NCBI RefSeq assembly: GCF_000003815.2
Contig: NW_023365707.1
Coordinates: 42,810-106,809 of the forward strand
Length of the DNA: 64,000 nt
DNA from: Branchiostoma floridae
Lineage: Eukaryota; Chordata; Leptocardii; Amphioxiformes; Branchiostomatidae
Direction: 5' to 3'
The first letter of the stretch is position 1; every line of letters starts with the position of its first letter. Shown here piece after piece: positions 51,906 to 62,873 of the stretch. The notes beneath the pieces were generated by a model. That model saw nothing but the letters and a program-made list of their open reading frames with translations, was not told where the DNA came from and made no database searches. The translations under genes were made by a program, and so were the position numbers.

Positions 51906-52330
51906 TTTTGAAATAAAATGAAAGGTTGTTACATTGTAAAATGTATTTTGTAAACCTTTTCAAGTGGACCACCTTTGCAAGCAAGCATGCTTTGTTTTGA
52001 GCAGCTAAAAAAAGTACAATTACTGCAATGTAGTATTTAATGTAGAACTTTTTGTAAGTCTGTTCTTTTTACTCAAGTTGGAGCTGATTGTATGAGAGTT
52101 GTTAAAAATTTTATATCATTGTGTAGCATGCGTTTTAGACTTAGGGTATCTTTTGTGTCCTGCAAATGTTGTATGAGATGTTAATTACTATCTGTTGGCT
52201 GCTAGCTTGTTCTGCTGGAGTTTTGAAATACAATAATTGTCAATCTCATTTGAAATGCCTGGTTTCTTTACTTTGTGTGACTTTCTGAATTTTTCAGTGT
52301 GTTTGGGCCTCTAGACGGAAAAAGATGTTG

Positions 52331-53985
52331 TTTTTCCTGTTTCAGTCCTGAAAAGTTACGATCGGTAGGTAACGTTAGGGATTACCCAGAGTAAAACTGA
52401 AATGGACGAGGCCACATATTTTTAAACTTCAATGCCAAACTTTGAATTTTGCATAATGTTTACGAATCTGTGGATACATTTAACGTTATCATTCATTAGA
52501 TAGTACAAGCAGTTTTTTTTACTTGAATACGAAGCAGGGTGAATAAGAATTCAACTGGAAACTGGAAGCTATGTGAGAGGGACTGCATGGGGGGTTCCCG
52601 ACAACGATTCACGCTGAATTCGTAAGAAACCCCTACATATTACGCTAGATCAAGGAAGGCAATTACGCTGAATTTGATAGCCTCGCTAAAAACTACGCAG
52701 ATAAGATGGTTTTCCCTACGAGTTACGGGAAATAAAAATAGGCTGCCTACGCCTTACGGAGAAGAGCATGCAGACCCTCATGTGACTCCACTGCCACCCA
52801 AAAAAGGCTGGGGTCGGCTGTTTTTTTCTATGGTATGTCGGGAAACAGGAAACACAACATTTTCCCCCTAGGTCTTGATTGTAGTAAATTCTGCTGCTTT
52901 CAGAGGGTCTGTAACGTTATGCGCCTTTTCCATATTGATCATTGTGGGGTATGAAAAAGTTTGTACAACGTCAAGTGTATCTATTTTCTTCAAAATAATG
53001 ATATGTTTCAGGAGCTTCAGAATCGTTGCATAAATTATCTGCTAACCGTACAATCATTGCATGTAAGACATCACCTACACATCTTCAAGATATGTTCGAT
53101 TTCAAGGTCGCCCCCCTCCCCACGCCTCCTGGAGGTACGTAGCTGTTCAACATCCCTAAATCATTAGCGTTGAGCCTTGCAAGACGGGGCCGTTAACGTG
53201 TATTCCAGGTCTAAAACTAAACTTAAACGCCGCAACGTACTAGTTTGACGACACAGGGAATCATGAGACATCGCCTAACAAAGAAAACTGGAGAAATTGT
53301 TGTGTTGACAGCAAAAGTCTTCGGCTTCGTTCGTACTTTTCAATCAGGATAGGACAACTCAGTAGGCCATTAAGCAACTGAACATAATTCACAATCCTTG
53401 CGTCTTTTAGAATATAAAGGCAGTGCTAACTGGCAGCTAACGTTACCAGGTTTCTTTGAAGATCACCTTGAAGAACAGCTAAAGAGGATACACGGATGGT
53501 ACACCTGTCATAGATGTGGTCCACGGTCTAAACTGCGCGCAATTATTTCATTCTGTAGCTTAGCGGAAAAAATTGGTACTGCAGCATAGTAACTTTGCTA
53601 ATGGGTATTTCCATTGTTTAAATAACAACGCCCCCTAACAGCCAATGGCATTAATGCATGCAGTTCGCACTCTGGGAACGAGATAGCATGATCTTGATCC
53701 CGGGTTACTCAGTGCATTGTGTAAAGTCCCCGGATGTTACTGCATTAATTTCAATCCCCGCTAGTCGGCGCTTCGCTTGAGCTGTGTTATTCTCATTGAC
53801 CACTAGGGGGCGCTGTTTTGAATTCCGTTGATTACCCCATAGCCAATCTACTGCCTTACCAAACTATCGACGTTTTGCCGTTCCAATTTCTTTTGACAAT
53901 AAATCATTTAACGTTAATTAACTATTTGATTCCTTTATTGCTCATTTTTGCCACACCAGTCTAATTCTAAGTCTCTCAATTAGAA
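52331..53985. other. Spacer, nothing assignable
   Basis: Contains several 'aacgtta' motifs common in amphioxus spacer DNA and short ORFs without family features. The segment 53398-53589 looks somewhat protein-like but has no recognisable domain. Confidence 0.4.
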
Positions 53986-54800
53986 TTTAGTGAATTAAAC
54001 TTATCGCTATATTTGATATTAGAAACAAAGGAATAGATATGTTTCTGATCGAAGGTTTGTCTAGCCTAGCCGTTAGAGAAATAAGATTTTGTCTACAATA
54101 GGGGAATATGGTTTGTTTTATATATTGTATTTATCACCTTTCAGTGTGAGTTGATAACCTACATTCCATTACAAAATTGTATTCATGCTCTGTTTTGTTT
54201 AAATAGTAATACAACAGTGATCCTTAGACCTAAGGTCTAAAACTAATATAAGGTCTTTTCTGGTGATTTTGTTCGATATCACCTTTCAAGTGTCCTTTAT
54301 TCTGTCAGCAATGCGAAGACACTTTGCATTTGCTAAACTCATGTTCAAAAGTTCATTCTTATATAGCTAGATGTCTACTGCGTCTACTAGACTTTCCGAA
54401 CACGGAACATTAATGAATTAAACTTATCGCTATATTTGATATTAGAAACAAAGGAACAGATATGTTTCCGATGGAAGGTTTGTCTAGCCTAGCCGTTAGA
54501 GAAATATGACCTCGTCTACAAATAGGGAATTTGGGTTTGTACACGTCTAACGTTATAACGTTACATGCACATTATCACTTTTCAGTGTCAGTTAATAACC
54601 TATGTTCTATTTTTCAAAATGGCATTTGTCCTCCTCTATTCGTTTGAGTCACAATATAATACTCTTCCTTAGACCTGATATATAATATAAGATATTTTAT
54701 GGTGATTTTGTTCGATGTCACCTTTATTCTGTCATCAATGCAGTCACTTTGCATTTGCTGAAACCTGTGTTCAAAGTTCATTCGCATATAGATAGCTAGT
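53986..54800 (+). repeat. Direct duplication, two units of about 390-420 bp
   Basis: Unit 1 (about 53990-54372) and unit 2 (about 54412-54798) share long blocks in order: 'attaaacttatcgctatatt', 'ggtttgtctagcctagccgt', 'ggtgattttgttcgat.tcac' and 'actttgcatttgct.aa'. The copies differ at scattered positions. They lie 0.4-1.2 kb upstream of UTP20. Confidence 0.88.
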
Positions 54801-55238
54801 TTAAGCTGGATGGAAGTCTCGAAAGATCATTGAAAAACAACATCGTCAATTTTTAATTTTCTTGAAGAAAGTAAAAAAGCCCACAACCTGTTTGAAATGG
54901 TGAGCGCACAATGCGCTAAAGAAATCGTCAGATTTCTGATGTTAACGTTAATTCTTAGCAATACTCATTCCACCATGAACAAACGGACAAAATCAACATT
55001 GAAAAATAATTATATTGATTTTTTGCGTTGGTTATTTACCCACGTAAATGCACTGGAATAGATTGCAAGACAAAAAGACAATGAAAATGTGCGTTGCGTT
55101 TGCATGCTATCTACGCTAAGGTGAATGACCTGTACTGACCCGGAGGTCACAGCTGGCATGGCGCCGGCTACACGTGTTTCTGCGTTTACGTCAGTTTTTG
55201 AGCCATTTTCTTCATAAATAAGTAAAGATCGGCCCATC

Positions 55239-58200
55239 ATGGCGACTAGAAGTACGGAAAAGAGACCGGAGAACCGACACAGGGTGAGTAGAGAGTTGTT
55301 TGTGTTTTTGTTGGGACGTTGTTGGAAGATTTTTGGCAAGGGGGAGGGGGGCAGCGTTTTGTTCCAACTCGCATCTGGGGCGCTGAAAAGTTTACAGATG
55401 TGAACAGGGGATCTTACAGGGCAGCGTTCAAGATCGTTTTTTGCTGTATAACAAACAAAATATTCTTTTCATTCCTGTAACCCCACAGATCTCTTTATCT
55501 CTATATGTTTTGCTAAATATTAAAATATTAAAGTAATAAAATGTTTTGCCTGTACCCTCTCTCCCCTCACTTACTACATGACCAAAAATTTTGTATGTAT
55601 TATACATGTTCATTTATTTTGTGTGTGTAAAATTTGTTTCATAATTCTACTCGAAATCAGAAATGAAACAGAACTCAAATATGGAATTATTAAAAAATGT
55701 TATTGAGCTTTGTAAAATTATAATATTAAGGCCATCATTGGATAGCTACAGCCGTGTGGCGTGTTGAATACACCCGATCCCTGGATCTCGGAAGCAACGC
55801 GCGGTCTGGACAGTTCTTTGGATGGGCGACCAACCAAGGACGACCGGATTGCTCTATCCGGACCAAGCATGGTCATTCCACGAAGTTGTCTTCCGTGAGG
55901 GATGACAAACAGGGGTCCCATGCTCGAGGAGGTGCCTCGACCACGTTAGACAGCCTCATTACCCTCACTTTGGGTACCTACTGGCTGGCAAAATATATAC
56001 CAGATGATTATTGTTATAGATAAGGATTAAGGATTCATCATTTCACAACAATGTTAATAACAGTTGATCTTTCTTGGTTGCTTTCAATGCAGTTCAAGAC
56101 GTTCTCCGAGAGGTTATCTGAGGTGAACATCGATGTGGTTCATCGGATCAGCAGGGTGCGCGACACACAGGTAGGGGGCGCTGTTGCAATGTTTATGTTT
56201 ATTTTTTGTTTGTTTGTTTGTTTATTATTAGGCTAGTATTGTACAAAAAAAACACATTGTTTTGGGCAAACATACCATAGGCATAAAACCTCCAAATCTG
56301 TAAGTACAAGTACAAGTAAAACCCCAACTAGTAGTAGTCATAGTAATAATGGTTTATTGACAATTAGGAATATACAAGTATAAACTCAATTAATTCACAC
56401 CAGAAACATGACAAAAGACAAAAGAAATTGAGAAGCAACAAGGTTAGTATACTGTAAAATTACTTCCTACTAACTACTTGTGCATAGAATTGAATTGAAT
56501 GCAGACCTTGGAATTGTACAGTTTTGCCCAACCAAGCTAGTATAGGTCACAGTAAAGACAAATTACACATGTACAAGTATTGTGGATCTAGTCTTGACTA
56601 GTAGTAGTACATTCTGACAACTTGGTAATTGTGAAAATGCAGGATTTATGGGTTTAGCAATAGCAATAGCAAGTGAAGAAATATTTTTTTCAGTGCTACT
56701 TATGTCTGAAGTGTGGGAATCTACTTGCTATATAACTAAATAGTATATTTCCAATTCTATCATTAACATAAAATGTATGTATGACAATTTACAATGTATC
56801 CATAACAAAGTGCACTTCATCTTCTACTGTTGTCTAAAGGAAGTGTCATGCTTTACACGTAGACTTTTTACCAGGAAAGTTTGCATGAAGACTGAAATGT
56901 TTTGATGTTGTTCCTCCTTTCCAGGACATCGATACGTATTTTGGAGAGGGAGTTCAGAAGTGGAAGGAGCTGAACTGTACACAGCACTTCTGTAAGTCAA
57001 AATCAGTACTTACTACTAGAATTTCACAACCTCATACCTTCAAGTATTTTTTGTTATAATGGAACAGATACATGTGCTTTGAAATCATATCAAAAGACAT
57101 AGATTAACTGAATAGTTAAAAAGATTAAGATAATTATGATGATAGCCCAATAAATGCCATTGTATCAAGATGGATATTGTATCACCATTGGGTATTACTA
57201 TAAGGTCCACGAGCGTAACACCAAAGGTACAGAGTCTTCAACATCAAGGCAGTTGCAGTTCCAACCAGAACCACAATGAGTGCATACATGTCATACCAGG
57301 CGCTGGTGTCCTTAGTGAAATACCACACCAGGACCATGACACAGTTCCCTGTAAGGGTCAGGACGCCGTTCACTAGTGGCTGGATCGGGGACACTGACCT
57401 TGCCGGGAAGGTTGCCCAAGCAAAGACGTCAACAGGCGCGACCGTGAGGAGGTTGAAGCAGATTTGCATGCATTTGCCACTGAAGAAGTAGATGTCATAC
57501 AGCGAGATTACCCAACGTTTGCGTACATCTGTCCAGTAATGGCACAGCACATTCTCTGTTATTGCCATAACCAACCTGGATGGAAACATGCATTGTATAC
57601 AATTTAGTTCAACATGCATTCAATTACCTCTGAGTCAAAATTGATTCTACAATAAGGTTATGTTTTTGGTAGCCACTATAATTCCATAATGGCTAATTAT
57701 GGCAAATTCATACTTGTGGCAATTGAAGTTACGTAGAGTGAGTGAGTTACAGAGGACCTCATTGCAACATTAGCAAAATTGATCAGAACTGATGCTAAAG
57801 ATTGTTTACCAGTACATCTGTTATTTGGGTGGAAGGGGACAATCAACTACTAGTATAAGTAATATAATTTATGCAAATGATGACAATATCTGCATAATTA
57901 ATGAGAAACACAGTGTCACATACTACTACATTAGTCATAAATGGTTAAATTCATTTGGCAAAAGTATTTTGTCATGGTTAGCGTAAGTCATGTGTGACCT
58001 TGTGTGTGTGATTACAATGTCATGTATGTGTGTGATTGCCACCGTCCGGGAAAACAACTCCACAACTTTCCAGACGAAGAACAGAAGTCCATACATTATG
58101 TACGGCAGGCACTCCGCTCTGATCAGGAAGTGCATCTCCCAATCCCAGACTGTCCTCACCGCCATTACTATAGACATTGAAATGGATGCGTACTTCAATG

Positions 58201-61200
58201 TCTCTATCTCCACACGCTCAAGTTCACCCGTTACTATGAGAACGTAAACTTGGAGGCAGATTTGTGGAACATTCTCAAGGAGGGAGCCAATCAGATGTAC
58301 GAGGGGGAGGATGTGGTGAACTGTGCGCGACTCTGGCTCCTGGTCAGATTCGACATATTTCCTTTCTTCACGGATTTCTGAAGGGTTGTAATAACCACAG
58401 CAGACACCAAACACGATCTGAAGATACCTCAGAGCCACACCAATCTGCAGGAAGTAGAGGATGAAGGTGCGCCGATCGTGTCCCTCCTGGTACCACATGG
58501 TCATGTTCATGACAAACTGTGGCACCAGTGCGAACGCGAGGGTCAGACCGCCCCAGTTGGTGTCGCCGTTGCGGAATACTCCGCTGCTAACATGAGATCT
58601 GTCACAAGTNNNNNNNNNNNNNNNNNNNNNNNNNNNNNNNNNNNNNNNNNNNNNNNNNNNNNNNNNNNNNNNNNNNNNNNNNNNNNNNNNNNNNNNNNNN
58701 NNNNNNNNNNNNNNNNNNNNNNNNNNNNNNNNNNNNNNNNNNNNNNNNNNNNNNNNNNNNNNNNNNNNNNNNNNNNNNNNNNNNGCTGGTCGTCTTAGGT
58801 AATATCAATGAAATTTCTTTTAGTGAAAAAATACACATGGCTTTCAGCTCTGGGGCGGTGCCCCTTTGAATATTTACACCTACATCCCAAGTATTTAAAA
58901 TGTCAACCAGGTGTTTTTGAGCTATGCTGTTTACTAACAGACAGACACAAGCTCCCGTAGAAAATAACCGTTTTGGGGAAGGCAAATATAGTAATAGGAA
59001 AACTTTTTAGGTGCCCACCTTTCAATGAACAATGTAAGAAGCAATGTCCTTTTCAATTGAGCAAACGTTACAATGCACACCGACTGTGAGGATAAGATAA
59101 CCCATAGTTGAACTCTCATTATGCTAACCTTGTGTGATTGGGCCATTCCAACGTTATCGAGTACATTCGTTGATATTGTATTGATTAATGTTTAGCTCAG
59201 AAGCAGATGAAAAGCATGCTTTGACTGCAAACTTTGGAGGAATGTGCTGTCAGGGCACAAAGGGCACATCTGGCCTAGACTATTTTAAATATTAATTATG
59301 ACTATGTGGTAGTTGTGGTTAGAGTTCTATGTTGTCATAGCTAATTTCATAATTAATTACAGATCTACCTGATTAGCATATGATTAATATGAAAATCATC
59401 ACTATTACCAAAAGTTATGACAATCTGAAAATATTTAAAGAGCAATGAAGAAGAATGAACAAAGAACAATGTTAAGTCATCAATTGATAGCTAGGGTATA
59501 AAACCTGGTCTTCAACAGATCTGCTAAGATAGTGGATTCTACCTGAAACATCTGTCTGTTTCTAAGATCAGTATCCAAAATATGCCTTTTACATATTTTT
59601 CAGTCCTTGTAAAAAAAACCCCACACAATTCAGCCATTTGTGCTGCTTTTTCAATCCAATGTCTAACCTCCATCAATGTCCTGAAATGTCTATCTGTTTC
59701 CTGTCTCCCCCAGCCCAGTTCCATAAGGAGGTTTGTCAGAAGTGCAGTAACTACACACAGGTGGTGCATCATGAGGTGAGAGAAAACAAAACTTAACATT
59801 TATCATCTTTCTAGCATATACATGTTACAAGAACAATTGTCAGGATGGGTCCCAGACATGTCATTTTGTGCAAAAGTTTTCCTATCTGTGTTCTGAGCAA
59901 GAATTTACTTAGTACTTTACTTTATTTATTTTAATTTTTGGACCATCTACTATATAAGCTGACTTAGACATATCTGTTACAATTAGTACAAGTCTATGAC
60001 TATAGTGCATGTACGATGTGGTATGGATGCTATCGGATCAAGATTTTATTGAGAAATCGCCACAAGTTGTCAAAAATTATGACAATGTGGGACTAGTTAA
60101 ATATCTGACAATATCTACTCTTTATTAACTATGATAACGGGAAATTCTGTACCTCAAATTGATATTTAGCTAGTGGCAATTTCATTTTTGTCATACCTGT
60201 TGTTGTTTAAATCCAATGTTGTGTCTGCCCCTGTAGAAGCCTGAAAATCTATATCTATACCTGGCTTAGTTCCTTGGGTTGTTAACCTGACATTGTTTAT
60301 CTGCCCCTAGGCTGCCCTTATGGACGCCCTAAAGACCTGTATTTACCTGATCTCGTCCCTCAGGTTGTAGTAGTACCCATTGTTGTTTACCTGTTGTTGT
60401 TTATTTGATGTTGTTTGTCTGCCCCCCAGGCTGCCCTCATGGACTCCCTGAAACCTTTATTTGCCCGTCGCTATCCCTTGGGTTGTTGTTTACCTTACAT
60501 TTATTCGCCCCCCAGGCTGCGCTGGTGGCCGCCCTGAAGACCCACCTGCAGGTTCCTGATAGCCTGTTGTTGTTTACCTGTTGTTGTTTACCTCCCCCCA
60601 GGCTGTGCTGGTGGCCTCCCTGCAGACCCACCTGCATGTTCCTGATAGCCTGTTGTTGTTTACCTGTTGTTATTTACCTGTTGTTGTTTACCTGCCCCCA
60701 GGCTGCGCTGGTGGCTGCCCTGAAGACCCATCTGCAGGTCCCTGATAGCCTGGCCCTGCAGCCCCTGCTGGAGTGAGTACCAGTACTACTGTAACAATGG
60801 TCTATGACATTTCCCCAGGTCTATGAGAACTGTGTGGCAGAGACTGTCATTTTTATATGGGTCACTGCTTTATAGCCAAAGCTGTAGGTCTTATATCAGT
60901 TAGGATTTTGCCATGGTCAATACTGACAAGAGAAGACCAAATACATGATTGTATGACAGTATAACCGCCGTTCGGCGTAACACACCAGCTTCTGTATCTG
61001 TATCTATATAGCCAGTATAACAGCCCTGTGGCTTAACCCACCAGCTTCTGTATCTGTATCTTATGCTATATTGCCAGTGAGTATAACACCTGATTACTAT
61101 ACCTGACAAGCTCTGGCGGGTGGTACAGTAATAGTAAACAAGGCTCAACACAAAAACTTTATTTTATCGGCAAACTCTTAGCTTCTTTCAAGCATGTACA

Positions 61201-61466
61201 GATAGAACAGAACTGTGGAATCTTCTATATTTATTGTTTGGTGTAGCTATTTTTCATAGCTTTATTGTTGTATTATTGTATAGAGTACACCATTTGTTTG
61301 TTATGTTTAAATTTTTTTCTGTATGGCCCAGCTTCTAGTGCGTCTGCTATCTGAAGGCCCCTATCCCGGGGAAAGTGGTACAACCCTCCTGGAGCTGACC
61401 TCTGACCTCCTGTTATGTGAGAAGTGCAGTCTGGGTGTAGCACAGATCTCCAAACTTGTCACTATG
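55239..61466 (+). CDS. UTP20: UTP20 (SSU processome component), 5' part
   Basis: UTP20/DRIM is a very large HEAT-repeat nucleolar protein of the small-subunit processome. Exons: 55239-55283, 56093-56170, 56925-56991, 59714-59775, 60702-60772. Phases agree for these five, giving MATRSTEKRPENRHRFKTFS, SEVNIDVVHRISRV, DIDTYFGEGVQKWKELN, FHKEVCQKCSNYTQVVHHE and ALVAALKTHLQVPDSLALQP. These align in order with the N terminus of vertebrate UTP20. A further exon-like block at 61332-61466 (CTT...ATG, 45 codons, LLVRLLSEGPYPGE, LLLCEKCSLGVAQ) has consensus splice sites but is phase 0, while exon 5 ends in phase 2. Either an exon is missing or misassembled between them or the block belongs elsewhere. 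Most of the gene lies beyond this window or is lost. Confidence 0.85.
55728..56040 (+). mobile_element. 5S-rRNA-derived SINE (SINE3-like)
   Basis: The head (about 55745-55845) follows the 5S rRNA gene in order: 'gctacagccgtgtggcg', 'cacccgatcc', 'gatctcggaagcaacgc' (box A region) and 'tttggatgggcgacc' (box C region). It is too diverged to be a functional 5S gene. The body and an A/T-rich tail follow ('attaagg' occurs at both edges and may be the target duplication). It is inserted in UTP20 intron 1, sense orientation. Confidence 0.85.
56300..56700 (-). mobile_element. Possible LINE 3' end, minus strand, in UTP20 intron 2
   Basis: Begins with 'agtagtagtcatagtaataa' followed by 'ggtttattgacaattagga', which on the minus strand looks like a LINE 3' UTR with a short repeat tail. 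There is no coding support. Confidence 0.25.
57182..58598 (-). CDS. XK-related membrane protein, nested in UTP20 intron 3
   Basis: Multi-pass membrane protein of the XK/XKR family, some members of which are caspase-activated phospholipid scramblases. The first visible exon starts at 58598 (acceptor cttgtgacag) and runs to about 58040-58060. It reads NWGGLTLAFALVPQFVMNMT, FLQIGVALRYLQIVFG, LIGSLLENVPQICLQVYVLI and LLFFVWKVVELFSRTVA. The last exon is 57575-57182 (acceptor tccatccag): LVMAITENVLCHYW, FFSGKCMQICFNLLTV, GNCVMVLVWYFTKD, ending at a stop. The LLENVPQ..LQ.Y signature is diagnostic. The N-terminal exon is missing or lies in the N gap at 58610-58784. The donor of the long exon is uncertain, and an extra exon in between is possible. 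Strand is opposite to UTP20. Which XKR paralogue is unclear. Confidence 0.82.
58610..58784. other. Assembly gap (175 N)
   Basis: A run of 175 N next to the XKR exon. Its non-standard length suggests an estimated gap. Confidence 0.99.
60305..60701 (+). repeat. Four tandem pseudo-exons copied from the 5' part of UTP20 exon 5
   Basis: Acceptor-plus-exon copies begin near 60311, 60430, 60516 and 60602, each after a C-rich tract and 'ag', before the real exon at 60702. They encode variants of AALVAALKTHLQVPDS and then turn into 'ctgttgttgtttacctg' spacers. The two nearest the exon are most similar to it, and the two farthest are most decayed. This is the same architecture as the arrays in the Argonaute gene. 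Confidence 0.92.
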
Positions 61467-62873
61467 GTAAGGAACTTTTCTCCGCCACAAAAACAAACTT
61501 ACTGTATCTTCAGGATTTAAGTACGAACCCCCATTGGAATTATGCACCCCTGATTTGGGACAAATCTAGGAGCCTGAAAAACGTAAAATAAAAACTCAAA
61601 TAAAGCATGCACCACTTCTCCACAAATCTTAAACACATCTTGAACAGGGTGAATTCAAATTTATTATCATCATAATGTCTTCTTCCCTTGGGGAAAATTT
61701 TGCATAGGTCAAGGACATCTATGATTATGTCAATGTCCTTGCTTTATAAAAATGTTTGAGTGTTTCCCACTGTCCTTTTCTTTACAAACTTCTTACCGAT
61801 AATTGCCTACTGCAAGTTACAAAGTCTCTTAGAGATGTTTTGCTTTCTTGGTGCAACAAAGCTCTCAGAATATGATATTGTGATGTACCTTCACAGCAGA
61901 TTTAATTAGTCGGCTAGCACCCCGGCTCCAAATGGCTTAAGTCCTAATGTGCAATCTTCCAATAGGATCTAGGATTGACAGTCCATTGTTTGGACGTGAT
62001 GCAAATACATTATTTGACTTCAATCTGATATTAGAGCAGAACTTTCACCACTGGCAGTCACATGGCAAGGCCACACCACATCAGTTCACAAGTTCAAAGT
62101 ACAACCTGGGGCTCAGACTGTGTTTGTAGAAAAACAACATTTTTTTGCAGAAACAAAGGCTGGTCATAATTATCTTACTGCTAATTACCACCACTGTCTT
62201 CCCTTCTTGGTCAAAAAGAGTGCTAATATTGATGTCTAAGATCTTTAAAAATCAGAAAAAAAAAGATAAGTGTCATACCATGTGTACTATTCAGTCATCA
62301 TCCGGATGTTAAGGGCATGCTACAGCTATGGCAATACGCATAATCGTCAATGTGCTGGGCAACATTCTGTATATATATCTTTGTGTTTTCGCACCTATAG
62401 ATCCTTTTAGTTTTAATGGATTAGTCATCTTGGTAGTTAAAGAGGGTATCAAACAATTATCCAATCACAATGCAAACACGATAATTGAGGATTGTGTCCT
62501 ACGGACTCTTGTTAAAGAGGTTGTTTCTCAAAGGTCATTTCATATCAAGGATTGTTTCAAAGACCAAACTGCAAAGCCAGACATTACTCTGCAGCTAAGG
62601 AAAGTGTAACCAATCCCATGGCTTACATGTGACGACCGAGTAAAGGTCTGCCTAAATTTAACCAGTTGTCAAATAAAGTGTTTGCCTATTTTGTTTTTGT
62701 ACCAATCAACACCGCACACTTGTCATCAATCCAGCTGAGAAAGTGCAGGGTTCAAAACAGGTGCATTTTTCCACCTCCATTTTGTATCAGTGCGGGAGTA
62801 ACATTCACAAAGACTACTTAATTTAATAATTAGCCACCTGAGAGTGCCTAAAGCACAAACTGTGATAGGAACA
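61467..62873. other. Spacer or UTP20 intron, nothing assignable
   Basis: No supported exon. The ORF at 62328-62609 (93 codons) has a hydrophobic N-terminal part but no splice or family support. The last 200 bp before 62874 would be the promoter and 5' UTR of the TRIM-type gene. Confidence 0.4.

Larger units (their letters stand above)
48725..52330. other. Spacer or distal AGO 3' UTR
   Basis: Long AT-rich stretch without supported coding sequence. It includes the MITE at 49806-49980, a solo MITE end at about 50970 and an ATTGG cluster at 51750-51900. A hexamer AATAAA at about 51913 and the local composition would allow a long AGO 3' UTR, interrupted by the transposon. ORFs here have no family signature. 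Confidence 0.4.

Noticed and set aside
53398-53589. Possible coding exon (63 codons with CHRCG)
   Set aside because: A single short ORF with no partner exon or recognisable domain; not enough to call a gene.
55745-55845. A functional 5S rRNA gene
   Set aside because: Too many substitutions in the stems and box A, and a non-5S body follows directly; a 5S-derived SINE explains it better.
62328-62609. 93-codon ORF between the UTP20 block and the TRIM-type gene
   Set aside because: No domain, no splice signals and no repeat similarity that I can see; length is within chance for this AT-rich region.
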